Assembly (NCBI RefSeq): GCF_003651185.1
Contig: NZ_RCDC01000004.1
Coordinates: forward strand, 1,164,659 to 1,228,658
Length of the DNA stretch: 64,000 bases
Origin: Stenotrophomonas rhizophila
GTDB taxonomy: Bacteria > Pseudomonadota > Gammaproteobacteria > Xanthomonadales > Xanthomonadaceae
Direction: 5' to 3'
The first letter of the stretch is position 1, and each line of letters opens with the position of its first letter. The notes beneath the pieces are model-generated. The model was not told the origin of the DNA, did no database searches, and worked only from the letters and a program-made list of their open reading frames with translations. Both the position numbers and the translations under genes were made by a program. Positions 1-7,941 of the stretch are shown piece after piece.

Positions 1-63
1 CGCGACCGGGGCGCCGTTCGGGCGCGAAGCGAGCACGATGCGTTTGTTGGTGAGTGCGTTCAT
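1..63 (-). CDS. NADP-dependent oxidoreductase, N-terminal end only
   Basis: Only the first 21 codons are in the window; the gene continues beyond position 1 on the minus strand. The visible start reads MNALTNKRIVLASRPNG, followed by APVA. This matches the opening of the CurA/YncB-like group of zinc-free medium-chain dehydrogenase/reductases, which typically begin with (N)RRxVLASRPxGxP. The start ATG at 61-63 is preceded by a GGAG stretch about a dozen bases upstream. Known members reduce double bonds of enones such as curcumin with NADPH in the cytoplasm; the substrate here is unknown. Identification rests on the N-terminal motif alone. Confidence 0.6.
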   Translation of the reverse strand, partial: MNALTNKRIVLASRPNGAPVA

Positions 64-289
64 CAGCGGATCGCTCCGGGGGAGATGAAAAAGGAATCCC
101 GACAGTACGCCGTCCAGGCACGTCCAGACGGGGGGGCAAAACAGCGTTCCATCGGTGCGGCGCGATGCGGAGGTGGCCTGGCCTTTGCGCGACAGCGACC
201 GACGCTCTGGATGGCGTCACAGCATTCCATCCATACGCTGCACCGATCATCCGTTGCCCGCGCCGCAGGCCAAGGCGCATGATCGCGTC

Positions 290-679
290 ATGAACGTTCC
301 CTCTTCCAGCCGACGCCGCTACCTGCTGCCCGTGTTGATGTCCGCCACCACGGTGTTCGGCTTGGCATGCTGGGCGATCCTGGCGACCGAGCCCGGTTGC
401 CTGGCCGCGCAAGGCCATTGGTCGTCCGGTGCAGGCAAGTGCCACACGCGCCTGTGCCTGCTGCAGGGCGACTGCGGCGAGATGGCTTCACCTATCGTGG
501 CATGCAACAAAGTGCAGGTCGGCGACAGCCGTGGCCGCGTGTACTTCCACTTGGGCAATCCCCTGCCTGGTGCGGGCGCCGAAGCGGAGTGGCCCGCAGG
601 CAAAGCCGACAACGGCACGATCCGTGCACGCTTCGAGGATGAGCGGCTGGTCAGCCTGGCCTGCCCGGTCACGCCGTAG
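290..679 (+). CDS. Small exported or membrane-anchored protein of unknown function
   Basis: A 129-residue product starting MNVPSSSRRRY. Residues about 10-33 form one hydrophobic segment after an arginine-rich N-terminus, so it is a signal peptide or membrane anchor. The rest is polar, with cysteines at CHTRLCLLQGDC, ACNK and near the C-terminus (LACP), suggesting disulfides outside the cytoplasm. The longer reading frame opening at 155 was not used because the hydrophobic segment would then lie internally. The upstream Shine-Dalgarno sequence is weak. The 3' end overlaps the convergent AraC-type regulator gene by 11 bases. I do not recognise the family. Positions 64-289 hold no other gene that I can support. 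Confidence 0.5.
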   Translation: MNVPSSSRRRYLLPVLMSATTVFGLACWAILATEPGCLAAQGHWSSGAGKCHTRLCLLQGDCGEMASPIVACNKVQVGDSRGRVYFHLGNPLPGAGAEAEWPAGKADNGTIRARFEDERLVSLACPVTP

Positions 680-1475
680 TGCGTGCGCGCTTCCATTGCA
701 GCGGGCTCATGCCCATCTCGATCCGGAACATGTAGTTGAACGCCGATGCCGAGGCATAGCCCAGCTCGTGCGCGATTACCGTGGGCGAACGCCCCTGCGC
801 CAGCCACTCGATGGCGCGCAGCAGGCGCAGCCGCAACCGCCAGTCGCGCAGGCGCATGCCGGTCTCGCGTTCGAAATGGCGTGCCAGAGTCCGTGCCGAT
901 GCCCCCAGCAACGGTGCCCAGTCCTCCACGCTGCGGGTATCGGCCGGCTGCTCGTAGAGTGCCTGGCACCAGCGCTGCAGGCGCGCGTCCTGCGGCCATG
1001 GCAGGTGCCGGGTGTGTTGCGGCTGGCGCGGCAACTGCGCGGTGATCAGCGTGCACAAGGTGGTGTAGTAGGTGCGGTCGTGATCGGGCACGGTGCGGTC
1101 GCGTTCGATGATCAGTTCGCGCAGCAGCGGTAACACTTCCAGGACCACGCAGCGCGTGGGCATGCCCAGATCCGGGGCATCATCCACGTACAGATTGCGG
1201 AATGCCGAAGTGCTCAACGCGCCGGTGTGATGCAGCGTGCCCGTCGGCACCCACAGCGCCTGATGCGGGGTGATCACGTGACGGGCCTGCCCCGCGCTGG
1301 CCTGCAGCACACCCGTGCTGGCGTGGACCAGCTGGTTCCAGCCGTGCACGTGCGGCGGGAAGCGCTCGCCCGCCTCCAGCCGCTGGCTGCGCGCCACCAC
1401 CGGCCACGGCAGACGCCGCAGCGGCGGCACCAGGACTTCGCGCCAACCCGGAGCAGTGGGTTCCGCCGTGGCCAT
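669..1475 (-). CDS. AraC-family transcriptional regulator with N-terminal cupin
   Basis: 268 residues when started at the ATG at 1475, which has GAGG six bases upstream; an ATG at 1487 would add four residues. The N-terminal part (about 20-110) contains cupin-like stretches (HVHGWNQLVHASTGVL, and WVPTGTLHHTG). The C-terminal third carries two helix-turn-helix units ending in the AraC signature LGYASASAFNYMFRIEMGM. It sits back to back with the MFS transporter gene at 1569, 93 bases away, and probably controls it; such pairs usually respond to a transported or toxic small molecule. The inducer cannot be read from the sequence. Confidence 0.85.
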   Translation of the reverse strand: MATAEPTAPGWREVLVPPLRRLPWPVVARSQRLEAGERFPPHVHGWNQLVHASTGVLQASAGQARHVITPHQALWVPTGTLHHTGALSTSAFRNLYVDDAPDLGMPTRCVVLEVLPLLRELIIERDRTVPDHDRTYYTTLCTLITAQLPRQPQHTRHLPWPQDARLQRWCQALYEQPADTRSVEDWAPLLGASARTLARHFERETGMRLRDWRLRLRLLRAIEWLAQGRSPTVIAHELGYASASAFNYMFRIEMGMSPLQWKRARTTA

Positions 1476-1568
1476 GTGACGCCTCATCGACAGGATGGGT
1501 CATTCTATCGAAAGACGCGGTCACCTCTGTCCACGGACCATGGGCCCTCCCCGCTGCCCTCCCCACCC

Positions 1569-2750
1569 ATGTCACTCTTGATCCCGCCTCCCCGCCACGC
1601 CTGGCAGGTCATCACGGCCGGCATCTGCGCGCTGGTACTCACGGTTGGCCTGGCGCGCTTTGCCTACACCCCGCTGCTGCCGGTGATGCGACTCGACGCC
1701 GGGCTCACGGCAGCCGGCGGCGGCTGGCTGGCAACGTTCAACTATCTGGGCTACCTGGCCGGCACTGTGCTGGTCGCCCGGGTCGGCGACATGCAGCTGA
1801 AATTCCGCTTCTACCGCATCGGACTGGTCCTGGCAGTGGTATCCACCGGCCTGATGGGCACCACCACGGACATGGCCACCTGGGGCGTGCTGCGCTTCGT
1901 GGCCGGCCTGTCCAGCACCGCCGGCCTGCTGCTCGCCTCCGGGCTGGTGCTCCATTGGCTGCTCGCCCATCAGCGCCGCCCACAGCTCGGCCTGCACTTC
2001 GCCGGCCTCGGGGTGGGGATCGCGGTCTCGGGCCTGGCGGCTGCGGCGATGGCCGATCAACTGGCGTCCTCCCGGCAGTGGATCGCGCTGGGCACCCTCG
2101 CGGTGGTGTTCCTGATCCCGGCCTGGGCATGGATGCCGCCGCCGGCAGCGATCTCCAGTGCCACTGGGGCCAATGCTCCCCCGCCACCCGGGCGGCGCTG
2201 GCGCTGGCTGCTGATCGCCTCGTACTTCTGCGCGGGGGTCGGCTTCGTGGTCAGCGCGACCTTCATCGTCGCCATCCTGGTGGAGACCCCTGCCTTCGCC
2301 GGCCACGGCAGTTGGGTGTGGGTCCTGGTCGGCCTCACTGCCATCCCCTCGACGTTTGCCTGGGATCGGCTCTCGAACCGGCTTGGACTGATCCGTGCAT
2401 TGATGCTCGCCTATGCGTTGCAGGCTACGTCCTTCGTATTGCCCTTGCTGGATGGCGGGCTGTGGGCCGGCGCGGCCAGCGCCGTGCTGTTCGGCCTGAC
2501 CTTCGCCGGCATCGTCAGCCTGACCCTGACCGTGGTCGGTCGCCACTACCCGCACAATCCTGCCAAGGCGATGGCGACGCTGACGCTGAGTTATGGCGTC
2601 GCCCAGATCATCGCCCCCGCGATCGCCGGCACGCTGGCGCGCGACAGCGGCAGCTACCAGGGCGCATTGGTGCTGGCGGCGATCATGATGGTGATCGGCT
2701 TCGTGCTGTTGTGGTGCATTCCCGACGACCCACGATCCACCACGGGCTGA
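1569..2750 (+). CDS. YbfB/YjiJ-type MFS transporter
   Basis: A 393-residue integral membrane protein with about 12 hydrophobic segments. It begins MSLLIPPPRHAWQVITAG and continues with LVLTVGLARFAYTPLLPVM, the hallmark opening of the YbfB/YjiJ branch of the major facilitator superfamily. A much longer frame opens at 1227, but it crosses the promoter region and overlaps the divergent regulator, so the ATG at 1569 is taken. It is expected to be an inner-membrane secondary transporter, probably an exporter. The divergent AraC-type gene suggests inducible expression. The substrate is unknown. Confidence 0.85.
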   Translation: MSLLIPPPRHAWQVITAGICALVLTVGLARFAYTPLLPVMRLDAGLTAAGGGWLATFNYLGYLAGTVLVARVGDMQLKFRFYRIGLVLAVVSTGLMGTTTDMATWGVLRFVAGLSSTAGLLLASGLVLHWLLAHQRRPQLGLHFAGLGVGIAVSGLAAAAMADQLASSRQWIALGTLAVVFLIPAWAWMPPPAAISSATGANAPPPPGRRWRWLLIASYFCAGVGFVVSATFIVAILVETPAFAGHGSWVWVLVGLTAIPSTFAWDRLSNRLGLIRALMLAYALQATSFVLPLLDGGLWAGAASAVLFGLTFAGIVSLTLTVVGRHYPHNPAKAMATLTLSYGVAQIIAPAIAGTLARDSGSYQGALVLAAIMMVIGFVLLWCIPDDPRSTTG

Positions 2751-2889
2751 TCAACTGCACCGGCGGAAAGCATCCGCCTGAACCGACGTTCATGCGCTTG
2801 TGTGATGTGCTCGGGCCCGCTGGATCAAGCACTTGGATGTGGGCGGACACGGGTTTGGAAACAAATGTGAAATTTTTTTCGCGAAACGC

Positions 2890-2918
2890 TTGCCGAACCC
2901 CTCATACCTCCGTATTAT
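2890..2918 (+). promoter_or_regulatory. Sigma-70-type promoter for tRNA-Phe
   Basis: TTGCCG at 2890-2895 and TATTAT at 2913-2918 are separated by exactly 17 bases, a close match to the housekeeping consensus. They lie 36 bases before the mature 5' end of tRNA-Phe. An A/T-rich stretch (around 2868-2880) lies just upstream of the -35 element and could act as an UP element. Confidence 0.7.
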
Positions 2919-2953
2919 TCGCGTCCTCGCCAGCGGCAACGCAGCGATGAAGT

Positions 2954-3029
2954 GGCCGGGTAGCTCAGTTGGTAGAGCAGGGGATTGAAAATCCCCGTGT
3001 CGGCGGTTCGATTCCGTCCCCGGCCACCA
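2954..3029 (+). tRNA. tRNA-Phe (anticodon GAA)
   Basis: A 76-nucleotide cloverleaf. The acceptor arms GGCCGGG (2954-2960) and CCCGGCC (3019-3025) pair perfectly. The anticodon GAA is at 2987-2989, the T-arm contains GGTTCGATTCC, and a CCA end is encoded at 3027-3029. It is a single gene with its own promoter and terminator. Confidence 0.97.
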
Positions 3030-3038
3030 CAATTTCAG

Positions 3039-3069
3039 ATGACCTGCAGAAATGCAGGTCATTTTTTTT
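3039..3069 (+). terminator. Intrinsic terminator after tRNA-Phe
   Basis: The inverted repeat GACCTGCA (3041-3048) / TGCAGGTC (3053-3060) closes a GAAA loop and is followed by eight T residues (3062-3069). It begins about ten bases after the CCA end. Confidence 0.9.
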
Positions 3070-3124
3070 GTCTGTTGTGCGGCGTCGCCACATCGCGCAG
3101 CGTTCAAGGAAGGAGGTTCCGCAC

Positions 3125-3661
3125 ATGGTTCGTGCTTTGTTCGCCGCGCTGTTCGGCAAACGTCCCGTTACCTTCCACAGCACATCCCCGATCGATGTGA
3201 CCGTGCTGCGCCTCAAGCAGTCGATCCAGCATGGCCCGCGTCTCTCTGTCGCCGGAATGCGCGGGACGGCCTCCGCTCAACGGATCCGCCTGTGCTGGAC
3301 GCGCCCGTTCGTGTCCAATTCTTTCAAGCCGTATTTCATCGGTCAGTGCATCCCCACCGAACGCGGCACGCGGCTTGAAGGTGCGTTCCAGATGCATCCC
3401 TTCATCCGCACCCTGATGATCGGCATGTTCGTCAGCCTGCTCATCGTTCCGTTGGTGGCGGTGGTGAAGCACTGGCAACACACACACGACCTCGCGCCTG
3501 CGCTGTTGGCCAGTCTGGCGGTGGTGCCTGCTGCCTACTTCATGGCCGGCGCGGTGCCGGTGATCGTCACGATCAGCCGCTGGGCCGCACGCGACGATGA
3601 AGCGATGATCGAGGCGGAGATCCATCGCGCGCTGCAAAGCGGGCACACCGCTCAGGGATGA
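3125..3661 (+). CDS. Membrane protein of unknown function
   Basis: 178 residues. The ATG at 3125 is chosen because AAGGAGGT-like bases (about 3107-3117) lie just upstream; the open frame extends further 5' through the tRNA, which is not meaningful. The first ~95 residues look like a soluble beta-rich domain with the pattern RPFVSNSFKPYF followed by a GTRLEGAFQMHP segment, which I recall from uncharacterised proteobacterial proteins. Two hydrophobic helices follow (about 97-115 and 128-150), then a short acidic cytoplasmic tail. It lies downstream of the tRNA-Phe terminator and so needs its own promoter. Function unknown. Confidence 0.65.
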   Translation: MVRALFAALFGKRPVTFHSTSPIDVTVLRLKQSIQHGPRLSVAGMRGTASAQRIRLCWTRPFVSNSFKPYFIGQCIPTERGTRLEGAFQMHPFIRTLMIGMFVSLLIVPLVAVVKHWQHTHDLAPALLASLAVVPAAYFMAGAVPVIVTISRWAARDDEAMIEAEIHRALQSGHTAQG

Positions 3662-3787
3662 TTTCCGCGGGCAGGCCGTTGCGCGCCTTGCCGTCCATCG
3701 CCACGCGCTGGCATGCTCACCCGGCGGACAGGATCGTCTGCGGCCGCGCTTGTTCGTCCCCATGGCCGCACACACAGGGAGAGGTGA

Positions 3788-4504
3788 ATGTCCGAAGGCA
3801 TCGAAGTGCTGCAGGCGCAGATCGCGCATCTGCAGCGAAACCAACGGCGACTGACGCTGGGCTGCGCAGCGGCTGGCCTGCTCACCATGGCCGCGTTGAT
3901 GATGGGTGCGACGTCACAGCGCAGCGCCAGCTTTGATGTCATTGATGCGCAGCGCATCAACATCAAGGAACCTGACGGAACGTTGCGGCTGGCGATCTCC
4001 AATCGCACACTGTTTCCTGGCGTGGTCATTCACAACAAGGAGCAACCTCATCCGCGCCCGATGGCAGGCATGCTGTTCTTCAACGATGAAGGCACGGAAA
4101 ACGGCGGGCTGATCTACAACGGTTCGCTCGACAAGAGCGGCAAACCCTCCAGCGGCATGAGCCTGACCTTTGATCGCTATCAGCAGGATCAGCAGATGCA
4201 GCTGCTGGGCGTGGACGACGCGGGCACACACTACGCCGGGCTGACCTTCAATGATGTTGCCGATGGCCTGTCCCGCCCGTTCTTCTCCGAGCGGGACGAA
4301 GCACTTCATCGGAAGGGCATTCCTGCGATCACCGAGCGCGTGTTCCTTGGCAAGTCTGATGCGCGCGATGCCATGCTGACCCTGCGCGATGGTCAAGGAA
4401 AGCCGCGGCTTGAGTTGGTGGTCACGCCCTCTGGAGATGCCAAGGTGCGCTTCCTGGACGAGAGCGGCAACGCCACGCGGGAACTCTCCGCTGACAGTCG
4501 GTAG
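3788..4504 (+). CDS. Membrane-anchored protein of unknown function
   Basis: 238 residues starting MSEGIEVLQAQIAHLQRNQR, a short predicted coiled coil. One transmembrane helix follows (about 23-42: LTLGCAAAGLLTMAALMMG), then an extracytoplasmic domain rich in beta-strand-like repeats. The segments FDVIDAQRINIKEPDGTLRL and, near the C-terminus, LTLRDGQGKPRLELVV have the same alternating pattern, suggesting repeated strands. GGGAGAGGTGA directly upstream is a good ribosome-binding site. The family is not recognised. Positions 3662-3787 and 4505-4627 contain no gene that I can support. Confidence 0.65.
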   Translation: MSEGIEVLQAQIAHLQRNQRRLTLGCAAAGLLTMAALMMGATSQRSASFDVIDAQRINIKEPDGTLRLAISNRTLFPGVVIHNKEQPHPRPMAGMLFFNDEGTENGGLIYNGSLDKSGKPSSGMSLTFDRYQQDQQMQLLGVDDAGTHYAGLTFNDVADGLSRPFFSERDEALHRKGIPAITERVFLGKSDARDAMLTLRDGQGKPRLELVVTPSGDAKVRFLDESGNATRELSADSR

Positions 4505-4627
4505 CGCGGGTGCCGCATGCTGCCACGCGCACGTCAGCGACGTGGGACGGCCACTGCATGACGGAATATTCACAAATTCCGCTCAGCCTGTGCCTAAGCT
4601 CGCTGCGTCTTGTGTGGAGTGTCGACA

Positions 4628-5167
4628 ATGCGCAGCCGCTATCTGATCAGTGCCCTGCTCGCCCTCGCCGCCTCCGGGTCGGCCGGGGCCGCCGCGCCGG
4701 TGACCTCGGTGGAGACGCTGGACATGGACCGCTATGCCGGCCAATGGCATGAGATCGCGCACCTGCCGGTCTCGTTCCAGAAGAAATGCGTGGGCGACAT
4801 CACCGCCACCTACAGCCTGCGTGCCGATGGACGGATCAGCGTGCACAACGCCTGCCGCGAAGCCGATGGCGACCGCGTCGCCGCCGATGGCGTGGCACGC
4901 CCGGTCGAGGGTCAACCGGGCCGGTTGCAGGTGCGCTTCGTGCCGGACTGGCTGTCCTGGGTGCCACTGGTCTGGGCCGACTACTGGGTGATCGCACTGG
5001 ACCCGGAGTACCAATGGGCGGTGGTCGGTGAACCGGACCGCAAGTACCTGTGGATCCTGTCGCGGTCGCCGAGCATGGATACCGCCCTGTTCGAGCAGCT
5101 CAAGGCCCGCGCCGAGGCGATGGGCTATGACCTCGCCCCGCTGCGGGTGATGGCGCCGCTGGACTGA
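4628..5167 (+). CDS. blc: Lipocalin of the Blc type
   Basis: 179 residues with a cleavable signal peptide (MRSRYLISALLALAASGSAGA). The mature part shows the bacterial lipocalin signature MDRYAGQWHEIAHLP (the GxW motif, with His in place of the usual Tyr after the Trp) and the C-terminal strand pattern YWVIALDPEYQWAVVGEPD followed by RKYLWILSRSP. Bacterial lipocalins bind hydrophobic ligands such as lysophospholipids at the envelope. No lipobox cysteine follows the signal peptide, so this protein is predicted to be soluble in the periplasm, unlike E. coli Blc. The ATG at 4628 has GGAG upstream; an earlier in-frame ATG at 4610 would lengthen the N-region. Confidence 0.88.
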   Translation: MRSRYLISALLALAASGSAGAAAPVTSVETLDMDRYAGQWHEIAHLPVSFQKKCVGDITATYSLRADGRISVHNACREADGDRVAADGVARPVEGQPGRLQVRFVPDWLSWVPLVWADYWVIALDPEYQWAVVGEPDRKYLWILSRSPSMDTALFEQLKARAEAMGYDLAPLRVMAPLD

Positions 5168-5338
5168 CCCGGCCCGGCCTCACCCCACGCCCGGGCCGGC
5201 CCGGCCCTCCCCACGACTAAAAGCACGTGGCCCGGTCATCCCGGTGCCCTACCCTTGCATCTCGCTGCCACAGGCAGCGCGAACACCATACGCCGTAGTA
5301 TGCTCGTACCCATGCAACACCCGCCTGAGGATTGCGCC

Positions 5339-5824
5339 ATGTCCCACCGCTTCCGTCCCCGCCTCGCCCTTGCCCTGATCGTCATCGCCTCGCTGGCCCT
5401 GACCGCCTGCAACAAGACGGTCAAACGCGTTTCCGAGCCGGCCGCCAGCGTGCAGGAGTTGACGGTGCGTGCCGATGGCAGCTGGACGGTTGCGCTGCGC
5501 CTGCAGAACTTCAGTTCGATGCCCATGACCTTCGACAACGTCGCGCTGCAGTTGAAGGTGAGCGATGAGGATGCCGGGCAGCTGCAGCTGAAGCCCGCAC
5601 TGTCCATTGGCGGGGTCTCGGCCGATGTGGTCAACGTGGACATCAAACCGAGCTCGGGCGCCCGCCTGGTGATGGCCGATGCACTGGCCGGCAACCGCAC
5701 CCTGGGCTATTCGCTCAAGGGCACGGTAAGTGCCACCCCGCAGGAAAAGAAGCAACGCACGTTCGAGATTGATAGCCGCAGCACGCTCAACCAGGCTCCC
5801 GGCCTGCCCGGCGTCCTGCGCTGA
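5339..5824 (+). CDS. LEA14-like lipoprotein
   Basis: 161 residues. The lipoprotein signal peptide ends at the lipobox LTAC, with Cys24 as the predicted acylated residue. The mature part (VQELTVRADGSWTVALRLQNFSSMPMTFDNVALQLKV) has the beta-sandwich pattern of LEA type 2/WHy-like proteins, which are associated with envelope stress or desiccation. The assignment is by pattern and is moderately secure. Two earlier in-frame starts (5255 and 5299) would push the signal peptide inward and are rejected. It is followed after 47 bases by the acyl-CoA dehydrogenase gene, but there is no evidence of a functional link. The preceding gap (5168-5338) contains only G+C-rich palindromic stretches. Confidence 0.65.
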   Translation: MSHRFRPRLALALIVIASLALTACNKTVKRVSEPAASVQELTVRADGSWTVALRLQNFSSMPMTFDNVALQLKVSDEDAGQLQLKPALSIGGVSADVVNVDIKPSSGARLVMADALAGNRTLGYSLKGTVSATPQEKKQRTFEIDSRSTLNQAPGLPGVLR

Positions 5825-5871
5825 CCGGCGGGCTTTCCGCCACCCTTCGCCACTGATCGAGACTGTCCCCG

Positions 5872-7665
5872 ATGAGCAGCTACACCGCCCCGCTTTCCGA
5901 TATCCGTTTCGCCCTGCATGACGTGCTCAAGGTCGAGCCGCTGTTCGCGCGCCTTGGCCTGACCGATGCCACCGCCGATGTGGTGGATGCCGTGCTGGAA
6001 GAAGCCGGCCGTTTCAGCGCCAGCGTGCTGGCGCCGTTGAACAGCGTGGGCGATGAGATCGGCTGCGTCCTCGACCAGGCCACCGGCGAGGTCACCACCC
6101 CGCCGGGCTTCAAGCAGGCCTACGCCCAGTTCGTGGACGGCGGCTGGACCGGTCTGACCGCGGCACCGGAACTGGGTGGCCAGGGCCTGCCGCATACGCT
6201 GGGCGTGCCGCTCAACGAAATGATCAACGCCGCCAACCTGGCGTGGGGCAACTTCCCGCTGCTCTCGCACGGTGCGATCGAAGCGCTCAAGCAGCATGGC
6301 GAGGCCTGGCAGCAGGACGCCTTCCTCAAGCCGCTGATCGAAGGCCGCTGGACCGGCACCATGTGCCTGACCGAACCGCATTGCGGCACTGATCTTGGCC
6401 TGCTCAAGACCAAGGCCGAGCCGAACGCGGATGGCAGCTACGCGATCACCGGCACCAAGATCTTCATCACCGCCGGCGAGCACGACCTCACCGAGAACAT
6501 CGTGCACCTGGTGCTGGCCAAGCTGCCGGATGCACCGGCCGGGGCCAAGGGCATTTCGCTGTTCGTCACCCCGAAGTTCAAGGTCGATCGCGAGGGCAAG
6601 GTGGGCGAGCGCAATGCGCTGCGCTGCGGCTCGATCGAACACAAGATGGGCATCAAGGGCTCGGTCACCTGCGTGATGAATTTCGACGGTGCCGAAGGGT
6701 ATCTGGTCGGGCAACCGCACAAGGGCCTGCAGGCAATGTTCACCATGATGAACACCGCGCGCCTGGGCGTCGGCCTGCAGGGCATCGGCCTTTCCGAGCG
6801 GGCCTACCAGAACGCGCTGAAGTACAGCCGCGAGCGCCTGCAGTCGCGTTCGTTGAGCGGTGCGAAGAATCCGGAGAAGCCGGCCGACCCGATTCTGGTC
6901 CACCCGGATGTGCGGCGCATGCTGCTGACCATCAAATCGCTGGTCGAAGGCAGCCGCCTGCTGGCCCTGCACGCGGCGACCCTGATCGACGTCGCCCACC
7001 ACGCCGAGGATGCCGGCGAGCGCGAACGCGCGGACACGCTGGTGAGCTTCCTGACCCCGATCTCCAAGGCCTGCCAGACCGAATGGGGCATCGAGAACAC
7101 CTACAACGCGCTGCAGTGCTTCGGTGGCCATGGCTACATCCGCGAGCACGGCATGGAGCAGTTGGCCCGCGATGCGCGCATCACCACGCTGTACGAAGGC
7201 ACCACCGGCATCCAGGCGCTGGACCTGATCGGCCGCAAGACCGCTTCCAGCCAGGGCGCGGGGCTGAAGCTGATGCTGGCCGAGATCGAGGCCTTCGCCA
7301 AGGCCAATGAAGGCAACGAAGCGCTGGCCGAGTTCATTGCCCCGCTGCGCGCCAAGGCCGACGAATGGGCCACGCTGACCATGGCGACCCTGCAGCGCGC
7401 GGCCACCAACCCGGACGAACTGGGCGCAGCCAGCTTCGATTACCTGTTCTACTCGGGCTATGTGGTGCTGGCCTACTGGTGGGCCCGCAGCGTCGCCGCC
7501 GCCGAGGCCTCCGCGCAGAGCGACGCGTTCAAGCAGGCCAAGCGCGAGACGGCCCGCTTCTACTTCGCCCGCGTGCTGCCGCGCACGCTCAGCCACGCCG
7601 CCGCGATCCAGTCCGGCGCCGAACCGTTGATGGCCATGACCGACGCGCACTTCGGCGAAGGTTGA
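5872..7665 (+). CDS. Acyl-CoA dehydrogenase with C-terminal extension (DmdC-like)
   Basis: 597 residues, longer than the ~380 of classical acyl-CoA dehydrogenases. Order of parts: N-terminal helical region (~1-155), beta domain with the FAD/substrate motif MCLTEPHCGTDLG (~163-175), C-terminal helical domain (~280-455), and an extra C-terminal domain (~465-590) found in FadE-like and DmdC-type members. The catalytic base is Glu442 in YEGTTGIQALDLIGRK. The GHGYIREHG segment is also conserved. The enzyme oxidises an acyl-CoA to the enoyl-CoA, passing electrons to ETF. Fatty acyl-CoA beta-oxidation is the likely role; 3-methylmercaptopropionyl-CoA is the substrate of the characterised relative DmdC, but nothing nearby indicates sulfur metabolism. 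Confidence 0.88.
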   Translation: MSSYTAPLSDIRFALHDVLKVEPLFARLGLTDATADVVDAVLEEAGRFSASVLAPLNSVGDEIGCVLDQATGEVTTPPGFKQAYAQFVDGGWTGLTAAPELGGQGLPHTLGVPLNEMINAANLAWGNFPLLSHGAIEALKQHGEAWQQDAFLKPLIEGRWTGTMCLTEPHCGTDLGLLKTKAEPNADGSYAITGTKIFITAGEHDLTENIVHLVLAKLPDAPAGAKGISLFVTPKFKVDREGKVGERNALRCGSIEHKMGIKGSVTCVMNFDGAEGYLVGQPHKGLQAMFTMMNTARLGVGLQGIGLSERAYQNALKYSRERLQSRSLSGAKNPEKPADPILVHPDVRRMLLTIKSLVEGSRLLALHAATLIDVAHHAEDAGERERADTLVSFLTPISKACQTEWGIENTYNALQCFGGHGYIREHGMEQLARDARITTLYEGTTGIQALDLIGRKTASSQGAGLKLMLAEIEAFAKANEGNEALAEFIAPLRAKADEWATLTMATLQRAATNPDELGAASFDYLFYSGYVVLAYWWARSVAAAEASAQSDAFKQAKRETARFYFARVLPRTLSHAAAIQSGAEPLMAMTDAHFGEG

Positions 7666-7677
7666 TCGGTCGCCAGA

Positions 7678-7782
7678 CCACCGACCAACGGTCGGTGGCT
7701 ACCTGATTGCCACGCAGGTGCCGACCGGCAGTCGGAACACCGATACCTGATCGTCGGTAGGTGCCGACCGTTGGTCGGCACC
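7678..7782. repeat. Cluster of GTAG-flanked REP palindromes
   Basis: Two clear elements in opposite orientation. At 7678-7702, CCACCGACC and GGTCGGTGG flank the loop AAC and end in CTAC, the reverse of GTAG. At 7757-7782, GTAG precedes GGTGCCGACC / GGTCGGCACC with loop GTT. A weaker palindrome (CCGAC/GTCGG at 7721-7735) lies between them. GTAG plus an imperfect GC-rich hairpin is the structure I know for the abundant SMAG/REP elements of Stenotrophomonas. Such elements often serve as transcript ends or RNase barriers. Confidence 0.75.
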
Positions 7783-7805
7783 CCGGATACACCTTCTGGA
7801 GAAAA

Positions 7806-7828
7806 GCCCCCTTGATGTTCAAGGGGGC
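7806..7828. other. Perfect 10-bp hairpin, possible minus-strand terminator
   Basis: GCCCCCTTGA (7806-7815) and TCAAGGGGGC (7819-7828) are perfect inverted repeats with a TGT loop. On the plus strand no T-run follows. On the minus strand four T residues follow (7802-7805), so it is at best a weak terminator there. Confidence 0.45.
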
Positions 7829-7865
7829 GCGCCGAAGGCGGGGGGTCAAGGTGGAATGCCTGTCC

Positions 7866-7921
7866 GAATCGTTACGAATCGGGTAGGGGCGCAAGCCCCT
7901 ATACCCAATTCGTAACGATTC
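7866..7921. repeat. Long inverted repeat just upstream of the HNH gene
   Basis: Arms 7866-7889 and 7896-7921 pair over about 24 bases with two or three mismatches. Each contains GAATCGTTACGAAT, itself nearly palindromic, followed by a GGGTA(G/TA)GGGG stretch around a six-base loop. The right arm ends 20 bases before the HNH start codon, so the transcript leader would fold into a very stable hairpin. Confidence 0.7.
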
Positions 7922-7941
7922 GGGTATAAGCTGTTTTCCCG

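Noticed and set aside
2954..3124. An upstream extension of the membrane-protein frame through tRNA-Phe
   Set aside because: It would translate a tRNA and its terminator; a strong Shine-Dalgarno sequence marks the ATG at 3125.
5707..7650. A 647-codon open frame opposite the acyl-CoA dehydrogenase gene, with similar long antisense frames opposite dxs, pheT, thrS, nuoL/M/N and infB
   Set aside because: All mirror the codon pattern of a recognised gene and encode compositionally biased translations without motifs or suitable start contexts.
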